Of a stretch of DNA of 64,000 bases, positions 16,598 through 25,433 are shown piece after piece. A model generated the notes under the pieces. That model was not told the origin of the DNA, did not search any database, and saw only the letters and a program-made list of their open reading frames with translations. This DNA comes from Azospirillum griseum (lineage in GTDB: Bacteria > Pseudomonadota > Alphaproteobacteria > Azospirillales > Azospirillaceae): contig NZ_RXMA01000026.1 in assembly GCF_003966125.1 (NCBI RefSeq), forward strand, positions 2,356 to 66,355, given 5' to 3'. Position 1 is the first letter of the stretch; each line of letters starts with the position of its first letter. Position numbers and translations under genes: made by a program.

Positions 16598-17791
16598 ATG
16601 AAACGGAATCCGCCTCCGCCCCGGCCTGCAACAGTGTCGAGACCGGTTGGAACACCGATCCCGCCGACACGCTTCTCATCCGTGGTGCAGCCTGCCGCCG
16701 TTGCGCCGCCTCCGGTGCACAAGCCGCCCCCGACCCGCTATGGTACGGTTGTCACGCCAGCGGTTGTGACACAGGCCAAGAGTGTGTGTCGGCCGAGTTC
16801 CACGCCCCAAGCGCCGCCCCAACCGCGTGCGTTGGGGAAGCCGGTTGTGTTCATCAATCCGCCCATGCCGCTGCAAGCGACCCCTGTGAATCGCCCCTCG
16901 CCGCCGCCGCGCGGCAGCAGGGGAACCGTTCAAGCGATGGACTCGCTGAAGGTGATGGAGGAGTACAAACCCTGGCTCCTTGACAAGGACGACCGCCTGC
17001 ATGAGCCGTCGGACTTTGGAAGTGACATCGGTGAGTCGGAAGAGGAAGACATCATTGATGTGCGCAAAGAGATGGTTGGATTTTCTGAAAATACCAAGAA
17101 AATAAAAAAGCTCAAGCCTCAGCCTCGCGAGACGGTAAAGGGAATGTATGGCGAGAGGGCAGCTTCTCGATATTTCATGAAGAACAATATTGGTTTTTTT
17201 GACGCCAATTCTGTTCTTCAAAAAAATGTGGCTGGTATCGACCATATCATCGACATGGGTGGATTTTGTTTTTCTCAATCAAAAGTTTTCATAAGCGGGG
17301 AAAGTCCAAAAGACTGTGCTCTTGAATATGAGCGTGCGATTGACTCACGTCTTCAGATGGCATTGAATTTTGTAAATTTTATTTACTCTCAGGCATTTTG
17401 TTTTTCTTTTACAAAGAAATATGATCCTTCAGAAAATGAAAAAATCAGCAAATTGAAGAAATGCTCTATAAAGTTAAAAAACAAGAAACTCAACTCGATC
17501 GTGATTATGATGATGGATATTAAAAATCCAGAAACGGAATCGTTTGACACGAACCATAATCTTGTGAAGACGGTTGGCGAGTCGATTGTGTTCCCAGTTC
17601 CTTCGGATATCTATATTTATTTGTCTAAGAATCACATGAAATTCGCATTTCCACTTCATCGCGAAGCAAAATCATTTCATAAATTGCTCCATAGAAGTTA
17701 TTTCCAAGAAGACATTCGCCGAATACCGAAAGAAAAAAGGAAAGAAATTGAAGATCCCGAATTTCTCCTAAAAAAGAAAGTGAAAAAATGA
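16598..17791 (+). CDS. Proline-rich protein with AT-rich, nuclease-like C-terminal domain; candidate effector
   Basis: A 397-residue candidate toxin. Residues 1-110 are proline-rich and contain two related blocks, PPTRFSSVVQPA and PPTRYGTVVTPAVVTQAK, then GTVQAM at 110-114. From about residue 150 the DNA turns AT-rich and the protein lysine-rich, unlike its GC-rich N-terminus. The C-terminal domain shows GERAASRYFMKN (E186), GIDHII (D215) and FSQSKVF (Q227-S-K229), spaced like the E, D and QxK of PD-(D/E)XK nucleases. The nuclease call is inference. Several lysine-rich helices end the protein. No small immunity gene separates it from clpV, which begins 26 bp later. A modular N-terminus with an acquired toxin tip would explain the base composition break. 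Confidence 0.65.
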   Translation: MKRNPPPPRPATVSRPVGTPIPPTRFSSVVQPAAVAPPPVHKPPPTRYGTVVTPAVVTQAKSVCRPSSTPQAPPQPRALGKPVVFINPPMPLQATPVNRPSPPPRGSRGTVQAMDSLKVMEEYKPWLLDKDDRLHEPSDFGSDIGESEEEDIIDVRKEMVGFSENTKKIKKLKPQPRETVKGMYGERAASRYFMKNNIGFFDANSVLQKNVAGIDHIIDMGGFCFSQSKVFISGESPKDCALEYERAIDSRLQMALNFVNFIYSQAFCFSFTKKYDPSENEKISKLKKCSIKLKNKKLNSIVIMMMDIKNPETESFDTNHNLVKTVGESIVFPVPSDIYIYLSKNHMKFAFPLHREAKSFHKLLHRSYFQEDIRRIPKEKRKEIEDPEFLLKKKVKK

Positions 17792-17817
17792 TCCAATGAT
17801 TGAGTGATTGCATTTCA

Positions 17818-20481
17818 ATGTCCCCTTTGAAGACGCTTGTCAGTAAGTTAAACCCCACGACCAAGCGCGGTTTGGAAACGGCGGCTCAGCTTTGCCTGAC
17901 GCAGACCCATTTCGCGGTGGAGGTGCAGCATTTGTTGCACACGCTGTTGGCGCAGGCGGACAGCGATCTGGTGCGGCTGCTGCGTCATTACGGGGTGGAT
18001 GGCGGCGGGGTGGCCGCCGATCTGGCGCGGTCGATGGAGCGGCTGCCGCGTGGCAATCGGCAAACCCCGGCCTTTTCCGAACTGCTGCTGCGCCTGCTGG
18101 AGCGCGCCTGGGTGGTGGCGTCGCTGCGGCTGGGGGGCGGGGCGATCCGCTCCGGCGCGATCCTGGCCGCCTTGCTGGACGATGACGCCCTGCGCGGTCT
18201 GGCGCTGGAGGCGGCCCCGACCCTGGCCCGCGTTCCGCGCAGCGGCTTGCTGGAGGAGTTGCCCAACCTGCTGCGCGGCGGGGTGGAGGACCAGGGCGGC
18301 CCGGTTGGCGGGTCCGCCGGTGGTGGTTCCATTGCCGCCGCAACCCCATCGGTCGCCCCATCAGCCGCGCCGTCGAACAGCCCGGCGCTGGACGCCTACA
18401 CCATCGACCTGACCGCGCAGGCGCGTGCGGGCAAGATCGACCCGATCATCGGGCGTGACAACGAAATCCGGCAGGTCATCGACATCCTGATGCGCCGTCG
18501 GCAGAACAACCCGATCCTCACCGGCGACCCCGGCGTCGGCAAGACGGCGGTGGTGGAGGGATTCGCCCAGCAGGTGGCGGCGGGCGCGGTTCCGCCGTCG
18601 CTGCGCGGGGTGTCGGTGCGGATCCTCGATCTCGGCCTGCTTCAGGCCGGGGCCGGGGTGCGGGGGGAGTTCGAGGACCGCTTGAAACGGGTGATCGCCG
18701 AGGTCGCCGCCGCTGCCAACCCGGTCATCCTGTTCATCGACGAGGCGCACACGCTGGTCGGGGCCGGGGGAGCCGCCGGGCAGGGCGACGCCGCCAATCT
18801 GCTGAAACCGGCGCTGGCGCGGGGGGAACTGCGCACCATCGCCGCCACCACCTGGGCCGAGTACAAGCGCTATTTCGAAAAGGACCCGGCGCTGACCCGG
18901 CGGTTCCAACTGGTCAAGGTGGCCGAGCCGGACGAGGACACCGCCATCGCCATGCTGCGCGGCCTGATCCCGACGCTGGAGGCCCACCACGGCGTGCGCG
19001 TGCTGGACGAGGCGGTGGAACAGGCCGTCCGCCTGTCGCACCGCTACATCAGCGACCGGCAATTGCCCGACAAGGCCGTCGGCGTGCTCGACACCGCGTG
19101 CGCCCGCGTGGCCCTGGCCCAGACCGCCCCGCCCCCGGCCTTGCAGGACGCGCAGCGCCGCGCCATGGCGCACGCCGCCGAACTGGCCCTGTTGAAGCGG
19201 GAAAGCGTGTCGGGCCATGACCATGACGAGCGGATCGACCGGCTGGAAAGCGCCCACAGCGCGGCGGAGGAGGAGGGCCACCGGCTGAACGCCCGTTGGC
19301 AGCAGGAATCCGAAATCGCCCGCCGGATCGGCGCGCTGGAGGCCGAATTGCCGACCCTGACCGGCGACGCCTATCTGCGGGCGCGGGCCAAGCGGGACGG
19401 TCTGCGGCTGGAACTGGACATGATGCAGGAGGGCGGCGATCCGATGGTCCCGCTGGCGGTGGACCGCCGCGCCGTCGCCTCGGTCGTGGCGGGCTGGACC
19501 GGCATCCCGGTCGGGCGGATGGTGCAGGACAACCGCGACGCGGCGCAGGGCCTGCGCGAACGGATGGCCGCGCGGGTGGTCGGGCAGGACGCGGCGCTGG
19601 ACGCGGTGGCCCGGCGCGTCCGCACCTTCTTCGCCGGGTTGGGGGAGCCGGGCAAACCGACCGGCGTCTTCCTGCTGGTCGGCCCGTCCGGGGTGGGCAA
19701 GACCGAAACCGCGCTGACCCTGGCCGATCTGCTGTTCGGCGGCGAGCGCAGCCTGATCACCATCAACATGTCGGAGTATCAGGAGGCGCATTCGGTGTCC
19801 GGCCTGAAGGGCGCGCCGCCGGGCTATGTCGGCTTCGGCAAGGGCGGGGTGCTGACGGAGGCGGTGCGCCGCGCCCCCTATTCCGTGGTGCTGCTGGACG
19901 AGGTGGAAAAGGCCCATCCCGACGTGTTGGAGCTGTTCTATCAGGTGTTCGACAAGGGCACGCTGGAGGACAGCGAAGGGGTGGTGGTCGATTTCAAGAA
20001 CACGCTGATCCTGCTGACCTCCAACCTGGGGACCGACACCATCGCCCGGCTGGCGGCTGGCGGGGTGACGGCGGCGGACCGGTTGGCCGAGGCGATCCGC
20101 CCCGATCTGGTGCGCCATTTCAAACCGGCGCTGCTGGGCCGCATGGTGGTGGTCCCCTATGTGCCGCTGGACGAGCCGCGCATCCACGCCGTGGTCCGGC
20201 TGAAGCTGGCGCGCGTCCAGGACCGCTTGCGCGACACCCACGGGGCGGAGTTGACCTATGACGACGCGGTGGTCGGCCACATCGCTGCCCGCTGTGCGGC
20301 GACCGACGCGGGCGCGCGGGCCATCGACCATCTGCTGACCAACACGCTGCTGCCGGACCTGTCCACCGAACTGTTGGCCCGGCTGGCGGCGGGCGATGGG
20401 CTGGCGGCGGTTCATGTCGATCTCGACGCCTTCGGCGCGCTGCGCTACAGCTTCGATGGTCCCGTCGTCCGCCGGGTTTAG
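17818..20481 (+). CDS. clpV: ClpV-like AAA+ ATPase of a contractile secretion system
   Basis: An 887-residue double AAA+ unfoldase of the ClpB/ClpV family. In type VI secretion ClpV disassembles the contracted sheath. The N-terminal double Clp_N repeat covers about 1-145. First AAA: GDPGVGKT (Walker A, 236-243) and ILFIDEAHTL. A middle coiled region with RIDRLESAHSAAEEEG follows. Second AAA: GPSGVGKT from residue 622, LLDEVEKAHPDV and QVFDKGTLEDSEG. It sits beside vgrG and lacks the chaperone neighbours of ClpB, which supports ClpV (TssH). ATG 17818 is chosen; an in-frame TTG at 17800 is the alternative, and neither has a strong ribosome site. Confidence 0.88.
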   Translation: MSPLKTLVSKLNPTTKRGLETAAQLCLTQTHFAVEVQHLLHTLLAQADSDLVRLLRHYGVDGGGVAADLARSMERLPRGNRQTPAFSELLLRLLERAWVVASLRLGGGAIRSGAILAALLDDDALRGLALEAAPTLARVPRSGLLEELPNLLRGGVEDQGGPVGGSAGGGSIAAATPSVAPSAAPSNSPALDAYTIDLTAQARAGKIDPIIGRDNEIRQVIDILMRRRQNNPILTGDPGVGKTAVVEGFAQQVAAGAVPPSLRGVSVRILDLGLLQAGAGVRGEFEDRLKRVIAEVAAAANPVILFIDEAHTLVGAGGAAGQGDAANLLKPALARGELRTIAATTWAEYKRYFEKDPALTRRFQLVKVAEPDEDTAIAMLRGLIPTLEAHHGVRVLDEAVEQAVRLSHRYISDRQLPDKAVGVLDTACARVALAQTAPPPALQDAQRRAMAHAAELALLKRESVSGHDHDERIDRLESAHSAAEEEGHRLNARWQQESEIARRIGALEAELPTLTGDAYLRARAKRDGLRLELDMMQEGGDPMVPLAVDRRAVASVVAGWTGIPVGRMVQDNRDAAQGLRERMAARVVGQDAALDAVARRVRTFFAGLGEPGKPTGVFLLVGPSGVGKTETALTLADLLFGGERSLITINMSEYQEAHSVSGLKGAPPGYVGFGKGGVLTEAVRRAPYSVVLLDEVEKAHPDVLELFYQVFDKGTLEDSEGVVVDFKNTLILLTSNLGTDTIARLAAGGVTAADRLAEAIRPDLVRHFKPALLGRMVVVPYVPLDEPRIHAVVRLKLARVQDRLRDTHGAELTYDDAVVGHIAARCAATDAGARAIDHLLTNTLLPDLSTELLARLAAGDGLAAVHVDLDAFGALRYSFDGPVVRRV

Positions 20482-20525
20482 GCGCGCATCCCCTGTGACG
20501 GTTTCCTCTGGAAGGTTTCTCCATC

Positions 20526-22550
20526 GTGAGCGACAAGGCCACCACGCAGGACAACGCCTCGCTGTCGGTCAGCACGCCGTTGGGCAAGGACGCGCTGATC
20601 CTGACCGAGTTCAGCGGCACCGAATATGTGTCCGACCTGTTCGACTTCACCCTGGTGATGCAATCGGCCAGCGGCGCGCAGGATCTGGATCTGTCCAAGC
20701 TGGTCGGCGCGCATCTGACCGTGACCCTGGTCGATGGGGCCGGGGCCAAGCGGATCATCGACGGGCTGTGCACGCGGGTGGTGCAGACCGCCACCTCCTA
20801 CGTGGCCGATCTGCGCCCGTGGCTGTGGATGCTGGGCCTGAGCAGCGACAACCGCATCTACCAGTCCATGACCGCCGTGGACATCATCAAGCAGGTGTTT
20901 TCGACGCTGGGCTACAGCGACGTGAAGGATTCGACGACCGCCACCTACACCAAACGCGATTACTGCGTGCAGTATGGCGAAAGCTGCCTGAATTTCGTCT
21001 CGCGCCTGATGGAGGAGGAAGGCATCTGCTATTTCTTCACCCACGCGGCGGGCGCGCACACGCTGGTGCTGGCCGATGACTCCTCCGCCTTCACGGCGGT
21101 GTCGGGGGTGTCGCCGGTTCCCTTCCTGGCGTTGCCACCGGGCAAGGATTGGGTGGACGGTGCGCACGTCACCGCCTGTTCGTTGGAGCAGAGCGTCACC
21201 AGCGGGGCCTATCAGGCCGACGATTACAACTTCACCACGCCGTCCACCGAACTGAAGGCCAGCGTCACCGGCAAATCGGGCGCGCCGCAGATCTATGATT
21301 ACCCCGGCAACTACACCACCAAGGGGCAGGGCGACGGCTTCACCAGCATCCGGCTGGCCGCCTTGCAGGCGGGGGCCAAGCGGTTGACCGGGACCAGCGT
21401 GGCGCGCGGTTTCACGGCGGGGCAGAAATTCACCCTGTCGGGCCACCCGCGTTCCGATCTGAACGCCGACTGGGTGCTGCATTCGGTCCAGCACCGCGCG
21501 ACCTACCGGGAGTATGACAACCGCTTCACCGCGCTGCCGTCGGCCACCACATTCCGCCCGCCGCGCCGGGCGGTGGCCCCGCGCATCGCCGGAACCCAGC
21601 CCGCCATCGTCGTCGGCAAATCGGGCAAGGAGATCTACACCGACCAGTATGGCCGGGTGAAGGTTCAGTTCTATTGGGACCAGCAGGGCAAGAACGACGA
21701 AAACAGCTCCTGTTGGGTGCGGGTGGCGCAGGGCTGGGCGGGCAAGGGCTGGGGCAGCTTCTTCCTGCCGCGCGTCGGCATGGAGGTGATCGTCAGCTTT
21801 CTGGACGGCAACCCCGACCAGCCGATCATCACCGGCTGTGTCTACAACGGGACCAACACCACGCCCTACACGCTGACCGACGACCAGACCAAAAGCACGA
21901 TCAAGTCCAACAGCTCCGAAGGGGGCAAGGGATTCAACGAAATCCGGTTCGAGGACAAGGCGGATTCGGAGGAGATCTTCGTCCAGGCGCAAAAGGACAT
22001 GACCGTCCTCATCAACAACAGCCGCACCACCACGGTGGACGCCGCCGACGACACGCTGACGCTGAACAAGGGCAACCGGTCCGTCACCATCACCAAGGGC
22101 AACGACACGCTGACCATCAGCGAAGGCAACCGGACCTCGGCGGTGTCCAAGGGCAACGAGACCCATTCGGTCAAGGGCACGCGCGGGGTGACGGTGGAGG
22201 GGGCGGAAACCCGCACCAACAAGGACGCCTTCAGCCAGAACGTGACCAAGGATTACACCCTGAAGGTCGATGGCGACATCACCATCGAGGCCAGCGGGGC
22301 GGTGACGATCAAGGCGGGCAAGGGGCTGACCATGAGTTCGGGCCAGGCGATGAACATCTCCTCCTCCGCCGCGCTGACCGCCAAGGCGACCAGCGACGCC
22401 ACCCTTCAGGGCATGAACGCCACGGTCAAGGCCGACACCGGGGCCACCCTGCAAGGCGGGGCGACGGTGACGGTGAAGGGCAGCGCCCAGGCCACCATCG
22501 ACGGCGGCGGCATGACCACGGTCAAGGGCGGCCTGATCCAATTGAATTGA
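20526..22550 (+). CDS. vgrG: VgrG spike protein of a type VI secretion-like system
   Basis: A 674-residue spike protein (TssI). The gp27-like part has LFDFTLVMQSAS, DLRPWLWML, RDYCVQYGESCLNFVSRLMEEEGICYFF and YPGNY. The gp5-like OB part has TDQYGRVKVQFYWDQQGKNDENSSCWVRVAQGWAGKGWG followed by PRVGMEVIVSFLDGNPDQPIITG. The C-terminal 190 residues are beta-helix repeats (KGNRSVTI, KGNDTLTI, EGNRTSAV and so on) with no extra toxin domain. The start is GTG at 20526. It follows clpV by 44 bp and precedes the repeat protein by 8 bp, so loading of the neighbouring effectors onto this spike is likely. Confidence 0.95.
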   Translation: MSDKATTQDNASLSVSTPLGKDALILTEFSGTEYVSDLFDFTLVMQSASGAQDLDLSKLVGAHLTVTLVDGAGAKRIIDGLCTRVVQTATSYVADLRPWLWMLGLSSDNRIYQSMTAVDIIKQVFSTLGYSDVKDSTTATYTKRDYCVQYGESCLNFVSRLMEEEGICYFFTHAAGAHTLVLADDSSAFTAVSGVSPVPFLALPPGKDWVDGAHVTACSLEQSVTSGAYQADDYNFTTPSTELKASVTGKSGAPQIYDYPGNYTTKGQGDGFTSIRLAALQAGAKRLTGTSVARGFTAGQKFTLSGHPRSDLNADWVLHSVQHRATYREYDNRFTALPSATTFRPPRRAVAPRIAGTQPAIVVGKSGKEIYTDQYGRVKVQFYWDQQGKNDENSSCWVRVAQGWAGKGWGSFFLPRVGMEVIVSFLDGNPDQPIITGCVYNGTNTTPYTLTDDQTKSTIKSNSSEGGKGFNEIRFEDKADSEEIFVQAQKDMTVLINNSRTTTVDAADDTLTLNKGNRSVTITKGNDTLTISEGNRTSAVSKGNETHSVKGTRGVTVEGAETRTNKDAFSQNVTKDYTLKVDGDITIEASGAVTIKAGKGLTMSSGQAMNISSSAALTAKATSDATLQGMNATVKADTGATLQGGATVTVKGSAQATIDGGGMTTVKGGLIQLN

Positions 22551-22558
22551 GGCCCGCG

Positions 22559-23203
22559 ATGACCCCGCCACTCCCCCAGCCATCCGACACACCGCCGCCG
22601 GACGACTCGGTCCCGCCCGGAACCACCCGCGTGGAAACCCGCGATCCGCAGGGCCGTTTGCTGTCGGTGGCTCACCTCAACGCCGAGGGGGCGATGCATG
22701 GCCCCTTCACCGCTTTTGACGCCCAAGGGCGGGTGCAGATGCGGATGGGCTACCGCGACGGCCAGCCCGACGGTCCGGCGGTGATTTACCGCGACGGTCG
22801 CGTGCAAACGACGCTGTCTTATGCCGCCGGTCAGTTGGATGGAGAGTTGCGCGGCTATGATCCGGCCGGGCGTCTGGCCTCCATCGTCCGTTACGCCCAG
22901 GGGCGCAAGCATGGGTTGACCGAATGCTTTTCGCCCGATGGCGCACCGCTGGTCAGCATGGCCTATGACAACGACCGTCAGCACGGCCCGACCACCGAGC
23001 ATCACCCCGACGGCAGCGTGCGCCGCCGCACCCCCTATGTGGATGGTCTGCCCGACGGCGAATCGCTGGAGTTTCACCCCGGCGGCGCGCCCGCCGCGCG
23101 CACGCTCTACCGCGCCGGGGTGGTGGTGGACGGCCCGACCCGCTTCGACGACCCGGCTGGACCGGGCAAGACGTCGCTGCTGGGCCGACTGTTTGGCAAA
23201 TGA
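22559..23203 (+). CDS. MORN/YwqK-type repeat protein next to VgrG
   Basis: A 214-residue protein built of about seven repeats of 22-24 residues with the pattern GxxxGxxxxYxxDGxxxxxxxYxxGxxDG, for example YRDGQPDGPAVIYRDGR and YAAGQLDGELRGYDPAGR. Proteins of this type are annotated as YwqK-family antitoxins or MORN-repeat proteins and often follow vgrG. The role may be adaptor, chaperone or immunity; nothing in the sequence decides. No signal peptide is visible. It starts 8 bp after vgrG and ends 25 bp before the DUF4280 gene, so one transcript is likely. Confidence 0.75.
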   Translation: MTPPLPQPSDTPPPDDSVPPGTTRVETRDPQGRLLSVAHLNAEGAMHGPFTAFDAQGRVQMRMGYRDGQPDGPAVIYRDGRVQTTLSYAAGQLDGELRGYDPAGRLASIVRYAQGRKHGLTECFSPDGAPLVSMAYDNDRQHGPTTEHHPDGSVRRRTPYVDGLPDGESLEFHPGGAPAARTLYRAGVVVDGPTRFDDPAGPGKTSLLGRLFGK

Positions 23204-23228
23204 ATCCACGAAACGCAGGAGGCGCACG

Positions 23229-23615
23229 ATGGGCATGCAGGTGGTGATGGGGGCGTTGGTCCAATGCAGCTTCGGCGTGGCACCGGGCAGCCTGATGGTT
23301 CTGCCCGCCAATTGCGTGATGGCCGGGGGCGTGCCCGCCGCCAACATCATGGATTACAAGCCGATGGTGAACATCCTGCCCTTTGGCATGTGCAACAGCA
23401 TGGCCAACCCGATGGTCGCGGCGGCGACGGCGGCGGCGCTGGGGGTGTTGACACCGATGCCCTGCATCCCGATGACCGCCGCCCCCTGGATGCCCGGCAT
23501 CCCCACTGTGATGATCGGCAAGATGCCAACCCTGGACGACGGCAGCAAATGCCTGTGCAGTTGGGGCGGCTCCATCAGCATCAGCATGGCCGGGCAGTTT
23601 CAGACGCAGGTGTGA
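23229..23615 (+). CDS. DUF4280 PAAR-like spike tip protein
   Basis: A 128-residue protein with the DUF4280 pattern: GALVQCSFGVAPGSLMVLP, ANIMDYKPMVNILPFGMCNSMANPMVAAATAAALGVLTPMPCIPMT and CLCSWGGSISI. PAAR-like proteins cap the VgrG trimer and carry effectors. Five cysteines (in QCS, GMC, MPC and CLC) are conserved-looking and could bind a metal at the tip. A strong AGGAGG precedes the ATG. It lies in the vgrG operon, directly upstream of the third candidate effector. Confidence 0.85.
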   Translation: MGMQVVMGALVQCSFGVAPGSLMVLPANCVMAGGVPAANIMDYKPMVNILPFGMCNSMANPMVAAATAAALGVLTPMPCIPMTAAPWMPGIPTVMIGKMPTLDDGSKCLCSWGGSISISMAGQFQTQV

Positions 23616-23634
23616 GGCCTGTGCCGAGTCAAAC

Positions 23635-23662
23635 CTTGCCCCGTCACAGTTGCAGGGGCAGG
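23635..23662. terminator. Stem-loop between the PAAR-like gene and the next candidate effector
   Basis: CCTTGCCCC and GGGGCAGG pair over 8 positions (one T-G) around a 12-base loop. There is no T-run after it. It sits 19 bp after the DUF4280 stop and just before a -10-like TATAGT, so it may separate two transcription units. Confidence 0.35.
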
Positions 23663-23677
23663 TGGTTCCGCTATAGT
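23650..23677 (+). promoter_or_regulatory. Weak sigma70-like promoter for the third candidate effector
   Basis: TTGCAG (23650-23655), a 16-bp spacer and TATAGT (23672-23677) precede the ATG at 23707 by 29 bp. The -35 matches poorly and the -10 well. Confidence 0.3.
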
Positions 23678-23706
23678 GAGGCGAGGTTCCGTTCGCAGGA
23701 TCGTCG

Positions 23707-24555
23707 ATGTCCAAACCGCCGAAATCCGTTGCGCCGCCGCCCTGCCATTGGCCGAACCGTCCCACCGCTGGGGCGACAGGGGGCGGGTCGGTGGTTGGGC
23801 AGGCCAAGGCGGTGCGGTGGACGGCCCCACACCCGGCCACGCATCCGGCTCGTTCGCGCGCGGATTCGGTGCAGCCGATGACCACCTTCGCCGCTCGGCG
23901 CGTGGGCAAGAGCGAGCGGGCGAGCGCGGGGGATGAGCTGGTGCGCAGCCAGGGCGATGAGTTCCTGTTGAACAGCGCGGAGCGCAACGTCCGCACCCGG
24001 CCCAACGGGACCTACAATTTCGTCCGCGTCCAGGGCGACACCCGCAACGATCAGCGGACTTATGTGTCGGCCCGCAGCGGTCACGCGGGTCTGGCCGCCG
24101 GGCGTCCGGTTCTCTACGCCGGAACCATCCGTTTTGACAGCGGCAAGCTGGACTGGTGGAGCAACTATTCCGGCACCTACCAGCCGATGGCGGATTTCCG
24201 CCAGCAAGCACAACTTCCCGACAACCGCTTCGTTCCCTGGCAAACCTTGCAAATGGGGGGCATCGGTTTGCAGCGCGGCATGTTCCAGGATCGGCGCGAC
24301 GCGACGGCACCACGAAAACCGGACACGCCAACCCGTGCCGCCAACGCACCGACCGTTGGGTCCCCGACTCCCGCCTGTCCGCCATCGGGCGCGGCAACCG
24401 CCGCCGCCCCACGTCCAATCGCTCCGGTCGGGAGCGGCGCGTCTTCCGCCGGACACGGGGCGGCGACCGCGCTGCCTGCATCCGTTCCGACCCAGCGACC
24501 CGCTGCGGCAAGTGTGTCGCCGCCCATGCCGCGCGCCGTCGCAAAGGCCTCGTGA
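23707..24555 (+). CDS. Proline-rich candidate effector with a central SGxYxP-type domain
   Basis: A 282-residue protein of unknown function. Residues 1-65 are Pro/Ala-rich and include VVGQAKAV (29-36) and SVQPM (54-58), resembling the motifs of the other two candidate effectors upstream. The core, about 95-198, contains TYVSARSGHAGLAAGRPVLY, then IRFDSGKLDWWSNYSGTYQP, then VPWQTLQMGG. I recall similar YAGxxxF-G-L-W-N-SGxYxP stretches in toxin-like proteins, but cannot name the family with certainty. The tail (200-282) is again Pro/Ala-rich. The next gene starts directly at its stop (TGA then ATG). Position after the PAAR-like gene supports a cargo role. Confidence 0.6.
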   Translation: MSKPPKSVAPPPCHWPNRPTAGATGGGSVVGQAKAVRWTAPHPATHPARSRADSVQPMTTFAARRVGKSERASAGDELVRSQGDEFLLNSAERNVRTRPNGTYNFVRVQGDTRNDQRTYVSARSGHAGLAAGRPVLYAGTIRFDSGKLDWWSNYSGTYQPMADFRQQAQLPDNRFVPWQTLQMGGIGLQRGMFQDRRDATAPRKPDTPTRAANAPTVGSPTPACPPSGAATAAAPRPIAPVGSGASSAGHGAATALPASVPTQRPAAASVSPPMPRAVAKAS

Positions 24556-25314
24556 ATGCCGCCGCGCACCCCCTTGCCGCTGCTGATCGGGGCGGTGTTG
24601 CTGTTTGGTGTGCTGACCTTTCTGCTTGGCATGGTCGTCGGAGCCAATCTGGTGGCTGGACCAGAGCCGGTTCCGGCGGTGAAACCGGCCTTGGTCCCGC
24701 CGTCTCCGGTGACGCCGCCCGCCGTGCCGCCCCCCGCCCCCCCGCCCCCCACCCCCACGCCGCCCGCATCGGTGCCGCCCGCATCGACGCCATCGCCCGC
24801 CGCCGCACCGCTTCCGCCCGCCGCGCCTCCGGCGGCGGCGCAGGCATCCGCCGATGCGTCGCCCGCGCTCAAGCCGATGAAGGTCAAGGGTTTTGGCTTT
24901 GGCGACCCCCCGTCAGCCCCGCCCACCTCATCCTTGCGCGGTGCCTTGCTGGAGCAAGCCGCCAACGCGCCGCCGCCCGCTCTCCACCCGGTTCCCGCCG
25001 ATCCCGGCCAAGCCGCCGCCGCGTCCACCGCCGCGCCTCCGGTCGTTCCGGTCGGGAAAGATGCCACGCCGCCGATGGTGTATTCCGTGGCGGTTGGGCG
25101 TTTTCTGACGGAGGCCCGGGCCGGAACCATGTCCAGTGCGGCGGCGGCCAAGGGCTTCAGCCCGCTGGTGGTGGTCGCCGATCCGCCCGACCCCACCGGC
25201 TGGCTGACGGTGACGCTGGGGCCGCAAGAGGATGCCGCACAGGCCAAACGTCTTGCCAAGGAGGCGCAGGCCCAGGGATTTGACACCTGGATGGTCAGTT
25301 GGCTGCCGCCGTGA
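24556..25314 (+). CDS. Membrane-anchored proline-rich protein with C-terminal SPOR-like domain
   Basis: A 252-residue protein. One membrane helix is at about 8-33 (LLIGAVLLFGVLTFLLGMVV). A long proline/alanine-rich periplasmic linker covers 34-170 and includes a polyproline tract. The C-terminal 75 residues, VYSVAVGRFLTEARA to FDTWMVSWLPP, have the spacing of a SPOR domain, which binds denuded peptidoglycan at division sites. The start codon directly follows the stop of the candidate effector, so the two are translationally linked. It may position the secretion module in the wall or be an unrelated division-site protein. Confidence 0.7.
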   Translation: MPPRTPLPLLIGAVLLFGVLTFLLGMVVGANLVAGPEPVPAVKPALVPPSPVTPPAVPPPAPPPPTPTPPASVPPASTPSPAAAPLPPAAPPAAAQASADASPALKPMKVKGFGFGDPPSAPPTSSLRGALLEQAANAPPPALHPVPADPGQAAAASTAAPPVVPVGKDATPPMVYSVAVGRFLTEARAGTMSSAAAAKGFSPLVVVADPPDPTGWLTVTLGPQEDAAQAKRLAKEAQAQGFDTWMVSWLPP

Positions 25315-25433
25315 CCGCGCCGGTTTTTCCCGCAGGCTTTCCCTCTGGGGAGATGCTTCGCATTTTATTAAGATTTCCAGTGTTTTAGATTCGCTGCGCC
25401 GTCTCATCACTCTCCGCACCGAAAGGGCAAGCA

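Noticed and set aside
16676..17278. 200-codon minus-strand frame opposite the candidate nuclease, considered as an antisense immunity gene
   Set aside because: It covers both the Pro-rich and AT-rich parts, has no ribosome site or recognisable fold, and its composition mirrors the opposite strand.
18361..20415. 684-codon minus-strand frame antisense to clpV
   Set aside because: Shadow; no domain features.
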